Of a DNA stretch of 64,000 nt, positions 19,011 to 28,020 are shown in pieces. A program made the position numbers and the translations under genes. Within the stretch, counting starts at the first letter, position 1. Each line of letters opens with the position of its first letter. This DNA is from Candidatus Cloacimonadota bacterium (lineage in GTDB: Bacteria; Cloacimonadota; Cloacimonadia; Cloacimonadales; TCS61), in contig JASUTE010000001.1 in assembly GCA_030445745.1 (NCBI GenBank), forward strand, positions 195,664 through 259,663, given 5' to 3'. The notes beneath the pieces were generated by a model that was not told where the DNA came from, did not search any database, and worked only from the letters and a program-made list of their open reading frames with translations.

Positions 19011-19048
19011 AAAAAAAGACGAAAAGCGGTGCAGCTCTTCGTCTTTTT
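19011..19048 (-). terminator. Terminator of the pyrophosphatase gene
   Basis: Inverted repeat AAAAAGACGAA (19013-19023) / TTCGTCTTTTT (19038-19048), with a smaller AGC/GCT pairing in the loop. Read on the minus strand the stem is followed by seven T residues. It lies 12 nt past the pyrophosphatase stop and separates that gene from the patatin gene. Confidence 0.75.
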
Positions 19049-19059
19049 AAAGACTATAT

Positions 19060-21342
19060 CTATTTTTCTATACTTTCTTCGTATTGAATATTCTCCAATA
19101 CATTTTCCTTGGTATAGAGTTTTTCAATTTTAGGAGAATAAGCCACTATAAAGCCTGCAAACACAATGCTAACCATACTCATAAGTTTGATCAGGATATT
19201 TATAGAAGGGCCGGCCGTATCTTTGAAAGGATCTCCAACTGTATCACCAACTATGGAAGCATTATGTGCTTCTGAATGTTTACCTCCCATTTGGCCAGTT
19301 TCAATGTATTTTTTAGCGTTATCCCAAGCTCCACCGGCATTGTTCATCATAATTGCCAGGACAAGACCTGTGGATAGCCCGCCAGCTAGAACACCCAAAA
19401 CTCCCGCTATTCCAAATATTAAGCCGGTAGCGATAGGAGTTACTATTCCCAAAAGTGCTGGTGCTATCATCTCTCTTTGAGCACCAACTGCCGAAATTTT
19501 CACACACTTAGCGTATTCTGGTTCAACTTCACCCTTCAAAATACCTGGTTTCGCTTTGAATTGACGCCTTACTTCTGCTACCATATCGCCAGCAGCTCGT
19601 CCTACAGCTTTCATGGTAAGTGCGGCAAATACGAACGTTACCATAGCACCAAGAAAAATACTAACCAAGAAGCGTGGATTCATTAGATTTATTTTGTAGA
19701 AAGCGATAAAATCGGAAATTGTAGCTTGATCTAAGCCTATTTCTTTTACCAAATTTGTTGTATAATGAATATTCAATACTTTAGCACCTAAAAGACGCAA
19801 TCCAGTGCGTACCTCTTCTAAATAAGCGGCTAAAAGAGCCATAGCAGTAAGGGCAGCTGAGCCAATAGCAAAACCTTTTCCAGTAGCTGCTGTGGTGTTG
19901 CCAACCGAATCTAGAGCATCTGTTCTCTCTCTTACTTCTTTAGGAAGCTTAGACATTTCAGCGTTTCCGCCAGCGTTATCGGCAATAGGTCCAAAAGCAT
20001 CCATAGCTAAAGTAACTCCTAACGTTGCCAACATTCCCACAGCGCCAAAGCCAATGCCATAAAGCCCAACTTCGGTATATTCGAAACCATGACTTAGACT
20101 AAAAGCAGCAATAATTGCAATCACAATAATAATAACCGGTGCAGCCGTCGATTTCATGCCTACGGCAATACCATCAATAATAACTGTGGCAGGGCCATAT
20201 TCTGCTTGTTTGGCAATTCCTTGAGTTGGCTTAAAACTGTGGGAAGTAGAACGCTCGGTGAAATAACCAATGAGTACTCCAGCGGCTAATCCTATCACAC
20301 TTGCCAGAAACACACCAAAGGCGTATTGAGGAGGTAACATATAATGGGTTATAAAATAACTGGCAATGGCAATTAAAATAGAGCTTCCATAAACACCTTT
20401 ATTCAAGGCAAACATCAGTTCTTTGGTACCTGCCCCTTCTTTGGTAGAAACCATGTAAATGCCCAATATGGAAAGTAGTGCTCCAACTCCCGCTAAAGCC
20501 ATAGGTGCAGTAACAAAATAGATTGCATGTTCTTTCATAGCTTGGGTACCAAATCCAAAGATCTGAGTTACCGCAGCCATACCCAAAGCAGCTGTAGCCA
20601 ATATCGAGCCAGCATAAGATTCATAAAGGTCGGCGCCCATACCTGCTACATCGCCTACATTATCACCTACATTATCGGCAATAGTAGCTGGATTCCTAGG
20701 ATCATCTTCCGGAATCCCAGCTTCGATCTTTCCTACTAAATCAGCTCCCACATCAGCGGCTTTGGTATAAATACCTCCGCCTAAGCGAGCAAAAAGTGCC
20801 TGAGTAGAAGCACCCATTCCAAAACTAAGCATTACAACCGTAATTGTTTGCAGAGGCATTTTGACCGAATTTAGAATATAGAACCAAATTGATATATCGA
20901 TAAGAGCCAAACCGACAACAGCTAATCCCATTACACCGCCAGCACGAAAAGCTATTTTCAAACCTTTATTCAAACTATCACGGGCTCCTTGCGTTGTACG
21001 GTTGGAAGCCAAGGTAGCTGTGTTCATTCCTATAAAACCAGCTAATCCACTAAAAAAACCTCCAGTTAAAAAAGCCCAAGGGATTAAGGGATGTAAAACT
21101 TTTAGAACCCAAGCCATGATGTTGAAAATAATAAAAGCAATTACGAAGAATATTCCTACACCCTTATATTGCTGCTTTAAATAGGCAAAAGCTCCCTCTC
21201 TCACATGTCCGGCAATTCTTTGCATTTGTTCGTTTCCGGGGTCTTGCTTTTTCACATTACGAAAAAGAATAAATGCAAAAATCAAAGCTAAAATCGCTCC
21301 AAATGGTGCTAAATACCATAAAAATGGAATTTTATCTACCAT
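19060..21342 (-). CDS. hppA: Membrane-bound ion-translocating pyrophosphatase
   Basis: Multi-pass pump of about 760 residues that couples PPi hydrolysis to Na+ and/or H+ export. The substrate loops are intact: 'DVGADLVGK', '[10 protein letters not shown]', 'DNVGDNVGD', and, near the end, '[17 protein letters not shown]'. At the K+-dependence position the sequence is 'GNTTAATG'; Ala there is typical of K+-dependent enzymes, whereas K+-independent ones have Lys. The '[13 protein letters not shown]' segment resembles K+-dependent Na+-pumping forms, so sodium export is likely (inference). ATG 21342 is preferred over 21354 because GGGGG lies 5 nt before it. Single-gene unit closed by the terminator at 19011-19048. 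Confidence 0.95.
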   Translation of the reverse strand: MVDKIPFLWYLAPFGAILALIFAFILFRNVKKQDPGNEQMQRIAGHVREGAFAYLKQQYKGVGIFFVIAFIIFNIMAWVLKVLHPLIPWAFLTGGFFSGLAGFIGMNTATLASNRTTQGARDSLNKGLKIAFRAGGVMGLAVVGLALIDISIWFYILNSVKMPLQTITVVMLSFGMGASTQALFARLGGGIYTKAADVGADLVGKIEAGIPEDDPRNPATIADNVGDNVGDVAGMGADLYESYAGSILATAALGMAAVTQIFGFGTQAMKEHAIYFVTAPMALAGVGALLSILGIYMVSTKEGAGTKELMFALNKGVYGSSILIAIASYFITHYMLPPQYAFGVFLASVIGLAAGVLIGYFTERSTSHSFKPTQGIAKQAEYGPATVIIDGIAVGMKSTAAPVIIIVIAIIAAFSLSHGFEYTEVGLYGIGFGAVGMLATLGVTLAMDAFGPIADNAGGNAEMSKLPKEVRERTDALDSVGNTTAATGKGFAIGSAALTAMALLAAYLEEVRTGLRLLGAKVLNIHYTTNLVKEIGLDQATISDFIAFYKINLMNPRFLVSIFLGAMVTFVFAALTMKAVGRAAGDMVAEVRRQFKAKPGILKGEVEPEYAKCVKISAVGAQREMIAPALLGIVTPIATGLIFGIAGVLGVLAGGLSTGLVLAIMMNNAGGAWDNAKKYIETGQMGGKHSEAHNASIVGDTVGDPFKDTAGPSINILIKLMSMVSIVFAGFIVAYSPKIEKLYTKENVLENIQYEESIEK

Positions 21343-21548
21343 ATATACCCCCATATCTTTTGTATAACAAACAATTTATCATTTCGCTATTTGTCAAGGA
21401 ATTATCAAAATAATGATTAATTGATCCCAGCGTTACTTATTTCTATATTTGCAATATTACCCATAACTATTTTATAATAGACAAAATTTATATTTTTCTA
21501 CTCCCTGATTAAATAATACTTGACTTGCAAGGCAATCATGCAATTTTT

Positions 21549-21576
21549 TTGACAAATGGGAAAAGAGATTTAGATT
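21549..21576 (+). promoter_or_regulatory. Candidate promoter of the glycine betaine operon
   Basis: In the 325-bp gap before proV there is TTGACA (21549-21554), a 16-nt spacer, and TAGATT (21571-21576, 4 of 6 to TATAAT). No operator or riboswitch was recognised. A second TTGACT at about 21522 has no good partner. Confidence 0.4.
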
Positions 21577-21667
21577 ATTATATTTGGGAAGTTAGCAAGG
21601 ATTATGAATTCTGTACTTATAGTAACGGACAAGGGAATGTGCAATATTAACAAGGGATGAAAAATAA

Positions 21668-22900
21668 ATGGCAGCTAAACAAGAAATTAAATTAGAAATT
21701 CAAGATCTCACCAAAATATTTGGTCGCCGACGTAAAGAAGCGCAAAAACTATTAGAAAACCATCATAGCAAAGACGAGATCCTGGAAAAAACTGGCTGCA
21801 CTGTGGGTGTGAACAAAGCCAGCTTAAAAATTATGAAAGGTGAAGTGTTTGTTGTTATGGGGCTTTCCGGAAGTGGAAAATCTACTCTGCTGCGCTGCTT
21901 GAACAGGCTAATCGAGCCAACCTCCGGTAAGATAATATTAGATGGGATAGATATAACCAATGTGGAATTGGAAAAACTGCGTCAAATACGGAGAACAGAG
22001 ATGTCGATGGTTTTTCAACATTTCGGTTTATTACCGCACCGCACAGTGGCTTCCAATGTTTCATTTGGCTTAGAAATTCAAGGTGTAAAGGAAAATGAAT
22101 GCAGAAAAAAAGCTTTGGATGTAATAGGGACTGTAGGCTTGGATGGTTATGAAGATATGATGACTGGTGAACTAAGTGGAGGTATGCAGCAAAGGGTAGG
22201 TTTAGCACGCGCCCTGGCTACTGATCCTGAAATTCTTTTGATGGATGAAGCTTTTAGCGCTTTAGACCCCCTTATCCGCAGAAATATGCAAGATGAACTA
22301 ATAGATCTGCAGGAAAAAGTACACAAAACCATCGTCTTCATTACTCACGATTTAGATGAAGCTCTGAAGCTTGGAGATAGAATCGCAATCATGAAAGATG
22401 GCTTAATAGTTCAAATAGGCACACCTGAAGATATTCTTACCAATCCAGCCAACGACTATGTAAAAGCTTTTGTGGAAGATGTGGATAGCAGCAAAGTTAT
22501 CACAGCTTCAGCAATTATGTTCAAACATCCTGAAAGGATCATGGATCCCAAAGATGGGGTTGGATTAGCTATTAGAGTTATGAAAAAAAACGGGATAAAC
22601 TGTTTGCCGGTAACCGATAGCAACAATAATTTTGAAGGTTATGTTCATATTGATACTGTAGTAAAACATAAGAAAGAGGGAGGACATACCTTAGAAGGTA
22701 TTATCGATCCAGAAGTTCCCAAATGCCTCCCCGATACACCTATTGCTGATCTTTTGCCTTTGGTTATAAGTTCAGATTTGCCTATCGCCGTAGTAAATAG
22801 CAAAGGCAAACTGGAAGGCATTGTAAGCAAACCTTCTGTAATCTCAGAAATAACAGGTGAAGATGTCGAATTACAAGAAAAAACGGTAGAGGAGGAATAA
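21668..22900 (+). CDS. proV: Glycine betaine/proline ABC transporter ATPase
   Basis: ATP-binding subunit (410 residues) of an osmoprotectant importer. Walker A 'GLSGSGKST' at about residue 65, Q loop 'MVFQHFGLLPHRTV', signature 'LSGGMQQR', Walker B 'ILLMDEAFSALD', and switch 'ITHDLDEAL'. The long amino part before Walker A and the two C-terminal CBS domains (about 285-400; these sense ionic strength in OpuA) are typical of ProV/OpuAA rather than of other importers. First gene of an operon with the permease (3-nt gap), the binding lipoprotein and a barrel protein. Confidence 0.95.
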   Translation: MAAKQEIKLEIQDLTKIFGRRRKEAQKLLENHHSKDEILEKTGCTVGVNKASLKIMKGEVFVVMGLSGSGKSTLLRCLNRLIEPTSGKIILDGIDITNVELEKLRQIRRTEMSMVFQHFGLLPHRTVASNVSFGLEIQGVKENECRKKALDVIGTVGLDGYEDMMTGELSGGMQQRVGLARALATDPEILLMDEAFSALDPLIRRNMQDELIDLQEKVHKTIVFITHDLDEALKLGDRIAIMKDGLIVQIGTPEDILTNPANDYVKAFVEDVDSSKVITASAIMFKHPERIMDPKDGVGLAIRVMKKNGINCLPVTDSNNNFEGYVHIDTVVKHKKEGGHTLEGIIDPEVPKCLPDTPIADLLPLVISSDLPIAVVNSKGKLEGIVSKPSVISEITGEDVELQEKTVEEE

Positions 22901-22903
22901 AAA

Positions 22904-23737
22904 GTGTATAAACTACCAGTAGGTAAATTTTTTGAAAGTATAATAGACTGGCTAACTCAGAATTTAGGGCCTTTCTTTGATATTATAAATAGTATCTTAA
23001 CTGGCATTATCTCAACATTTGAAACAGTCCTTCTGTTTATTCCACCTCTAATTTTGATAGCTTTAATGGTAGTTTTAGCTTGGCGTATAGCTGGTAAGGG
23101 AGTAGCTATATTCTCTATCATTGGTTTGCTGTTGATTCATAGTATGGGTTTCTGGGAAGAAACAATGATAACTCTTGCCTTAGTAGTAACATCCGGACTA
23201 TTAGCATTGATTATTGGCATTCCAGTAGGAATTTGGGCTTCCCGAAAAGATGCGGTAGAAAATGTAGTGCGCCCCATATTGGACTTTATGCAAACGATGC
23301 CGGCATTTGTTTACCTTATTCCAGCTGTGCTCTTTTTCCAACTGGGAAAAGTACCTGGTGCGGTTGCCACAGTTATATTTGCTATGCCACCTGCAGTTAG
23401 ATTAACCAATTTAGGAATTAGACAGGTGCAGAAAGAGGTGGTAGAAGCAGCTAGAGCTTTTGGGAGTACTTCGCAGCAACTTTTATTTAAAGTACAGCTA
23501 CCCCTGGCTACTCCAACTATTTTAGCTGGAGTAAACCAGACAATTATGCTGGCACTTTCTATGGTTGTTATTGCTGCTATGATTGGTGCTGGTGGACTGG
23601 GCGGAGAAATATTGAAAGGAATAACCCAGCTGAAAATAGGACTGGGTTTTGAAAGTGGAATATCGGTAGTAATTTTAGCAATTTTCTTAGACAGAATTAC
23701 CCAGGCAATGGGTGAAAAAAGTCAAAACAAAAAATAG
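22904..23737 (+). CDS. proW: Glycine betaine ABC transporter permease
   Basis: Permease subunit of 277 residues with about six membrane helices. The family-specific 'QTMPAFVYLIPAVLFF' and the ATPase-contact loop around 'GSTSQQLLFKVQLPLATPTI' mark it as ProW/OpuAB. Start is GTG at 22904, preceded by GAGGAGG. Adjacent to proV and 9 nt before the binding protein gene, so the three form a standard importer. Confidence 0.95.
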   Translation: MYKLPVGKFFESIIDWLTQNLGPFFDIINSILTGIISTFETVLLFIPPLILIALMVVLAWRIAGKGVAIFSIIGLLLIHSMGFWEETMITLALVVTSGLLALIIGIPVGIWASRKDAVENVVRPILDFMQTMPAFVYLIPAVLFFQLGKVPGAVATVIFAMPPAVRLTNLGIRQVQKEVVEAARAFGSTSQQLLFKVQLPLATPTILAGVNQTIMLALSMVVIAAMIGAGGLGGEILKGITQLKIGLGFESGISVVILAIFLDRITQAMGEKSQNKK

Positions 23738-23746
23738 GAGGGATTA

Positions 23747-24604
23747 ATGAAAATTTTAACCAAACTAATACTAGTTTTTGCTGTATTAGCACTTGTATTT
23801 GGATGTTCAACGCAAACTGGAAACAAAAAAGCAGACCTAGTATATGTAAACTGGGCCGAAGGTATTGCCTATACCCACCTGGCAAAGGTTGTATTAGAAG
23901 AAAAGATGGGCTATGATGTTACCATTACCGCTGCAGACGTAGCTCCTGCTTACACAGCAGTGGCAACTGGCAATAAAGATGCTTTCATGGAAACATGGTT
24001 ACCTGTACTTCATAAAGATTATATTGAAAAATACCAAGATAGCCTCATCGATTTAGGCCATGTTTATGAAGGAACTCAAAGTGGCCTAGTAGTACCAGAA
24101 TATGTTACTATCGATAAAATTTCTCAGTTGAATGACTACAAAGAAAAATTCAATGGAGTTATCACTGGTATCGATGCTGGTGCCGGTATTATGAAAACAA
24201 CAGAAGAACTCATCGATGTATATGGTTTAGAACTTGATCTTATGGAATCTAGCGGACCAGCTATGACAGCTGCCCTTAAAGATGCTATAGATAACGAAGA
24301 ATGGATAGTAGTAACTGGTTGGAAACCACATTGGATGTTTGGCCGCTGGGATCTAAAATTCCTCAAACAAGATGAAGACAAAATGATGTGGAAACAAGGT
24401 AATATCCACATAATGGGTAACAAAAACCTGAGAGAAACTAAACCTGAATTGGCTCAATTCCTTAGTAATATGTTCTTTACAGATGCTCAACTTGCCGACT
24501 TAATGATCAAAGTAAAAGAATCCGACCAACCAATCGAAGAAGTTGTAAAAACTTGGATGAATAATAATGAAGATGTTATTAATAAGTGGATTCCCACTAA
24601 ATAA
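23747..24604 (+). CDS. opuAC: Glycine betaine-binding lipoprotein
   Basis: Substrate-binding component of 285 residues. The signal peptide ends in the lipobox 'LVFGC' (Cys20), so the mature protein is lipid-anchored. 'VYVNWAEGIAYTHL' near the mature amino end and scattered Trp residues ('ETWLPVLH', 'VVTGWKPHWMF') fit the aromatic cage that binds quaternary amines in the OpuAC family. Third gene of the betaine operon; AGGAGGG lies upstream of its ATG. Confidence 0.94.
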   Translation: MKILTKLILVFAVLALVFGCSTQTGNKKADLVYVNWAEGIAYTHLAKVVLEEKMGYDVTITAADVAPAYTAVATGNKDAFMETWLPVLHKDYIEKYQDSLIDLGHVYEGTQSGLVVPEYVTIDKISQLNDYKEKFNGVITGIDAGAGIMKTTEELIDVYGLELDLMESSGPAMTAALKDAIDNEEWIVVTGWKPHWMFGRWDLKFLKQDEDKMMWKQGNIHIMGNKNLRETKPELAQFLSNMFFTDAQLADLMIKVKESDQPIEEVVKTWMNNNEDVINKWIPTK

Positions 24605-24630
24605 CTAGGACTAAAAAAGGAGGATTATCA

Positions 24631-25743
24631 ATGAAAAAAGTATTAGGAATCTTAATGTTAGTGGCCCTGTTCGTAACCCCGTTATTAGGTGGTGGTTTTA
24701 ATGTAGGAGGAGCTCTGCGTTATAACTATTTCACCAAGAGTTGGAATGATAATGTCAAAGACAGACTAGGCGATTTTGCTTTTGATACTTTCCGGTTGAA
24801 CGTGAGTGGAGAAAAAGCTGGAATCACCCTGGATGCTGAATACAGATTCTATCCAGAAGTTTCCGGTGGTAATTTCCTGCACCATGGCTATATGGGATAT
24901 AAATTCTGTGAAAATACTGAAATGCAGCTTGGTGTTCACCAAGTTCCTTTTGGACTGCAGCCATATGCTTCTCATAACTACTTCTTCTCAATGCCCTACT
25001 ATGTAGGTTTGGAAGATGATTATGATGCAGGTATTAAAGTTCTTCATAAGATAAACGACTTTAGCCTGGCTATTGCTTTCTATAAAAATATGGAAGTACC
25101 AAGTGCAGCAAATAACAGATACTCGATAGATATTGTAAATAATGATCCTGACGATCCTATTCAGGCTAACGAAGAAGTTAATCAGTTCAACCTTAGAGCT
25201 GCTTATAACCTTGGCATAGTCGAAATAGGAGCTTCTGCACAATATGGAAACGTTTACAATACTGTTACAGAAGATAATGGTACTCAAACAGCTTTTGCTG
25301 GCCATATAAATGCTAACTACCAAAGATTCAACCTGAAAGCCGAATACATCATGTATGAAATTAAGCCTGAAAACGGCGATGGAGTTGATGACAGCTATGT
25401 TGTAATGGGATCTTTCGGTGCACCTTATGGAGTTGCTAGCAAAGCTAACATCATAGTTGGTGGTCTTAGCTACTCTCTACCATTGGAATTTGGTCCTATC
25501 TCTAACCTCACTTTCTATAACGACTACTCTCTTATGCAAAAAGATGAAGACAACTTTGAAGATTCTGCTATGAACGTAACAGGCTGCATGGTTAAAGCTG
25601 GTAAAGTCTATGCTTATATCGATTATGCAATAGGCCAGAATCACCCATGGTTGGGCGGTAGCTGGACTAATGGTTTAGTAAATGGTGTAAACGATCCAGA
25701 CTGGGAAAGTAGATTCAACATTAATCTTGGTTACTACTTCTAA
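24631..25743 (+). CDS. Outer-membrane beta-barrel (porin-like) linked to betaine uptake
   Basis: Protein of 370 residues with a signal peptide (about 1-20) and alternating aromatic and polar strands throughout, ending in 'FNINLGYYF', with the terminal Phe common to outer-membrane barrels. It resembles the phosphate-selective porin O/P superfamily in general pattern, but no specific family can be named. AGGAGG precedes the ATG and it follows the betaine-binding gene by 26 nt, before a strong terminator. Inference: a general or betaine-facilitating outer-membrane pore coexpressed with the ABC importer. Confidence 0.8.
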   Translation: MKKVLGILMLVALFVTPLLGGGFNVGGALRYNYFTKSWNDNVKDRLGDFAFDTFRLNVSGEKAGITLDAEYRFYPEVSGGNFLHHGYMGYKFCENTEMQLGVHQVPFGLQPYASHNYFFSMPYYVGLEDDYDAGIKVLHKINDFSLAIAFYKNMEVPSAANNRYSIDIVNNDPDDPIQANEEVNQFNLRAAYNLGIVEIGASAQYGNVYNTVTEDNGTQTAFAGHINANYQRFNLKAEYIMYEIKPENGDGVDDSYVVMGSFGAPYGVASKANIIVGGLSYSLPLEFGPISNLTFYNDYSLMQKDEDNFEDSAMNVTGCMVKAGKVYAYIDYAIGQNHPWLGGSWTNGLVNGVNDPDWESRFNINLGYYF

Positions 25744-25762
25744 ACCAAACTCGAACAAAATA

Positions 25763-25800
25763 AAAAAAAGGCGGGAAACAAATCCCGCCTTTTTCTTTTT
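25763..25800. terminator. Bidirectional terminator between the betaine operon and lepA
   Basis: Stem GGCGGGA (25770-25776) / TCCCGCC (25783-25789) with loop AACAAA, an A run on the left and TTTTTCTTTTTT on the right. It can end the plus-strand betaine operon and the minus-strand lepA message. Confidence 0.92.
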
Positions 25801-25808
25801 TAATTTTA

Positions 25809-27608
25809 TTAACTTCTATCAGCCTTCAACACTTCTAAAAATGCTTCCTGAGGAATTTCCACAGAACCAATTTCTTTCAAACGCTTCTTACCCTCTTTCT
25901 GTTTTTCCAATAATTTGCGTTTGCGGGTAATATCACCACCATAGCATTTGGCTGTTACATTTTTCCTAAGTGCACTTATGGTGCTGCGGGCTATAATTTT
26001 GGAACCAATGGAAGCCTGCAAAGCAATTTTGAATAGATGACGCGGGATAACATCTTTCAGTTTTTCGGTAACACTTTTACCCCAATTGTGAGCTTTGCTG
26101 GAATGGCACATAAAGCTCATAGCATCCACCCGCTCTCCATTCACCAAAATATCCACTTTCACTACATCACTTTGCACATATTCTTTAAAACTGTAGTCCA
26201 AAGAAGCATAGCCTTTACTGGATGATTTCAATTTATCATAGAAGTCGAAAATAATCTCGATAAGCGGCATATCGTAGTGAATAGCCACTCGTTTTTCATC
26301 GATGTACTGCATATCTTTTTGCACACCGCGCCTATCTTGTGCCAATTGAATTATATTTCCCACAAATTCGGTAGGAACTATGATTTCTACTGCCATTATA
26401 GGTTCCAAAACACTCTCGATATTCACCGGATCTGGCATATCGGTAGGATTGTATACCACTTTTTCTTCGCCCTGGATAGTATTCACTATGAACTTCACGC
26501 TGGGAGTAGTGGCAATTATCGGTACATTGTATTCACGTAGCAAACGTTCTTTTATTATCTCTAAATGCAGCATTCCCAAAAAACCACAACGGAAACCAAA
26601 CCCTAAAGCCAGAGAACTTTCCGGTTCATACACTAGAGCCGCATCGTTTAGCTTCAGTTTGGCCAAACTATCACGCAAGTTTTGATAATCTTCACCGTTT
26701 AATGGGAAAATGCCGCTGTACACCATCGGTTTAGGTTCCTCGAACCCGGGCATAGGTTCTGGACAGGGATTTTTTACCGTGGTAATAGTATCGCCCACTC
26801 GAGCATCGGCTACTTCCTTTATGTTGGCAATTATATAGCCTACTTCGCCAGCTTTCAACTCTTTAGCCGGCACATACTCTATACCCAAATATCCGATTTC
26901 TTCAATATTGAACTTCTTCTGATTGGAAAATAGTTTTATACTATCGCCTCTTTTCAGGACGCCATCAAAAATACGCACCAACACTATCACTCCTCGATAA
27001 ACATCGAAATGGGAATCGAAAATTAGTGCTTTTACCGGCTGCAAAACATCACCTGCCGGTGCTGGCATATGCTCTACAATACCGTCTAGTAATTCGGGAA
27101 CACCTGTTCCTTCTTTAGCGCTTATTTTATATATCATCTCTGGGTCAATGCCAATAATTTCCTGAATATCGTGCATGGTACCTTCCACATCAGCTTGGGG
27201 AAGATCTATCTTGTTTATTACCGGGATTATCTCCAGCTCGTTTTCCATCGCCAGGTAAAGATTGCTCATGGTCTGGGCTTCGATGCCCTGGGAAGCATCC
27301 ACCAGTAACAAAGCTCCTTCACAGGATGCCAAACTGCGCGATACTTCGTAGGAAAAATCTACATGACCAGGTGTATCGATAAGATTGAAACTGTAAGTCT
27401 CGCCATTTTTTTTATGATTCATGCGAATCGCATGTGATTTTATAGTTATACCACGCTCTCGCTCCAAATCCATATCATCTAGAACCTGCTGAGCATGCAA
27501 GTTTCGGTCGATAACATGCGTTAGTTCCAACATGCGGTCGGCTAAAGTAGATTTACCATGATCTATATGCGCTATTATGCAAAAATTCCTTATGTTTTTC
27601 TGCTTCAT
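25809..27608 (-). CDS. lepA: Elongation factor 4 (LepA)
   Basis: Ribosome-associated translational GTPase of 599 residues, the standard length. G1 'AHIDHGKST' at residue 13, G3 'DTPGHVDF', G4 'NKIDLP'. The C-terminal LepA-specific domain is recognisable by 'GGDITRKRKLLEKQKEGKKR' near the end. It back-translocates or rescues stalled ribosomes, notably under ionic stress. AGGAGG precedes the ATG. Monocistronic, sharing the terminator at 25763-25800. Confidence 0.98.
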   Translation of the reverse strand: MKQKNIRNFCIIAHIDHGKSTLADRMLELTHVIDRNLHAQQVLDDMDLERERGITIKSHAIRMNHKKNGETYSFNLIDTPGHVDFSYEVSRSLASCEGALLLVDASQGIEAQTMSNLYLAMENELEIIPVINKIDLPQADVEGTMHDIQEIIGIDPEMIYKISAKEGTGVPELLDGIVEHMPAPAGDVLQPVKALIFDSHFDVYRGVIVLVRIFDGVLKRGDSIKLFSNQKKFNIEEIGYLGIEYVPAKELKAGEVGYIIANIKEVADARVGDTITTVKNPCPEPMPGFEEPKPMVYSGIFPLNGEDYQNLRDSLAKLKLNDAALVYEPESSLALGFGFRCGFLGMLHLEIIKERLLREYNVPIIATTPSVKFIVNTIQGEEKVVYNPTDMPDPVNIESVLEPIMAVEIIVPTEFVGNIIQLAQDRRGVQKDMQYIDEKRVAIHYDMPLIEIIFDFYDKLKSSSKGYASLDYSFKEYVQSDVVKVDILVNGERVDAMSFMCHSSKAHNWGKSVTEKLKDVIPRHLFKIALQASIGSKIIARSTISALRKNVTAKCYGGDITRKRKLLEKQKEGKKRLKEIGSVEIPQEAFLEVLKADRS

Positions 27609-28020
27609 CTATCCTCCAAGCTTGCTTCTATGACTGTTTATTAGCTTTGGGCTCAGATGTCAACCATCTCTTTTGGTTTTAGGGTAATGTAACACAGACG
27701 GCTATTGGATTTACCGCTTAAAACCATCTGTTTTCAGTTAGGAAACTTTGGTTTATTTATTTGGTCACTTATTTTAGGTCAAGCTATTTGTGAAGGTAGG
27801 GAATAAAGCTATAAAAGAAGTTTTGCATTTAAAGACATATTTTAATTAGTTTTTTGTTGTTCACCTAGGAAACTTCACTTTAATTGCTTGACTTAGTTTT
27901 ATCCCAAAACCATGTTTGTAATTAATAAGTGCCAGATGAAGTTTTAGAAAAATTGTAAATAACGAGATTAATTTTTATCGCGTTAGTCTAAATTAATAAT
28001 TTTAATTACACGGGAGTAAT
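27609..28020. other. Intergenic region between divergent lepA and copB
   Basis: No gene is seen in these 412 bases. TTGACT at about 27889 could be a -35 element for the copper ATPase gene, but no good -10 follows, and no copper-regulator operator (CueR dyad or CopY box) was recognised. GGGAG immediately before 28021 serves as ribosome binding site. Confidence 0.4.

Noticed and set aside
27889..27915. TTGACT before copB as a metal-regulated promoter
   Set aside because: No dyad and no -10 within 17-20 nt; only a weak chance match.
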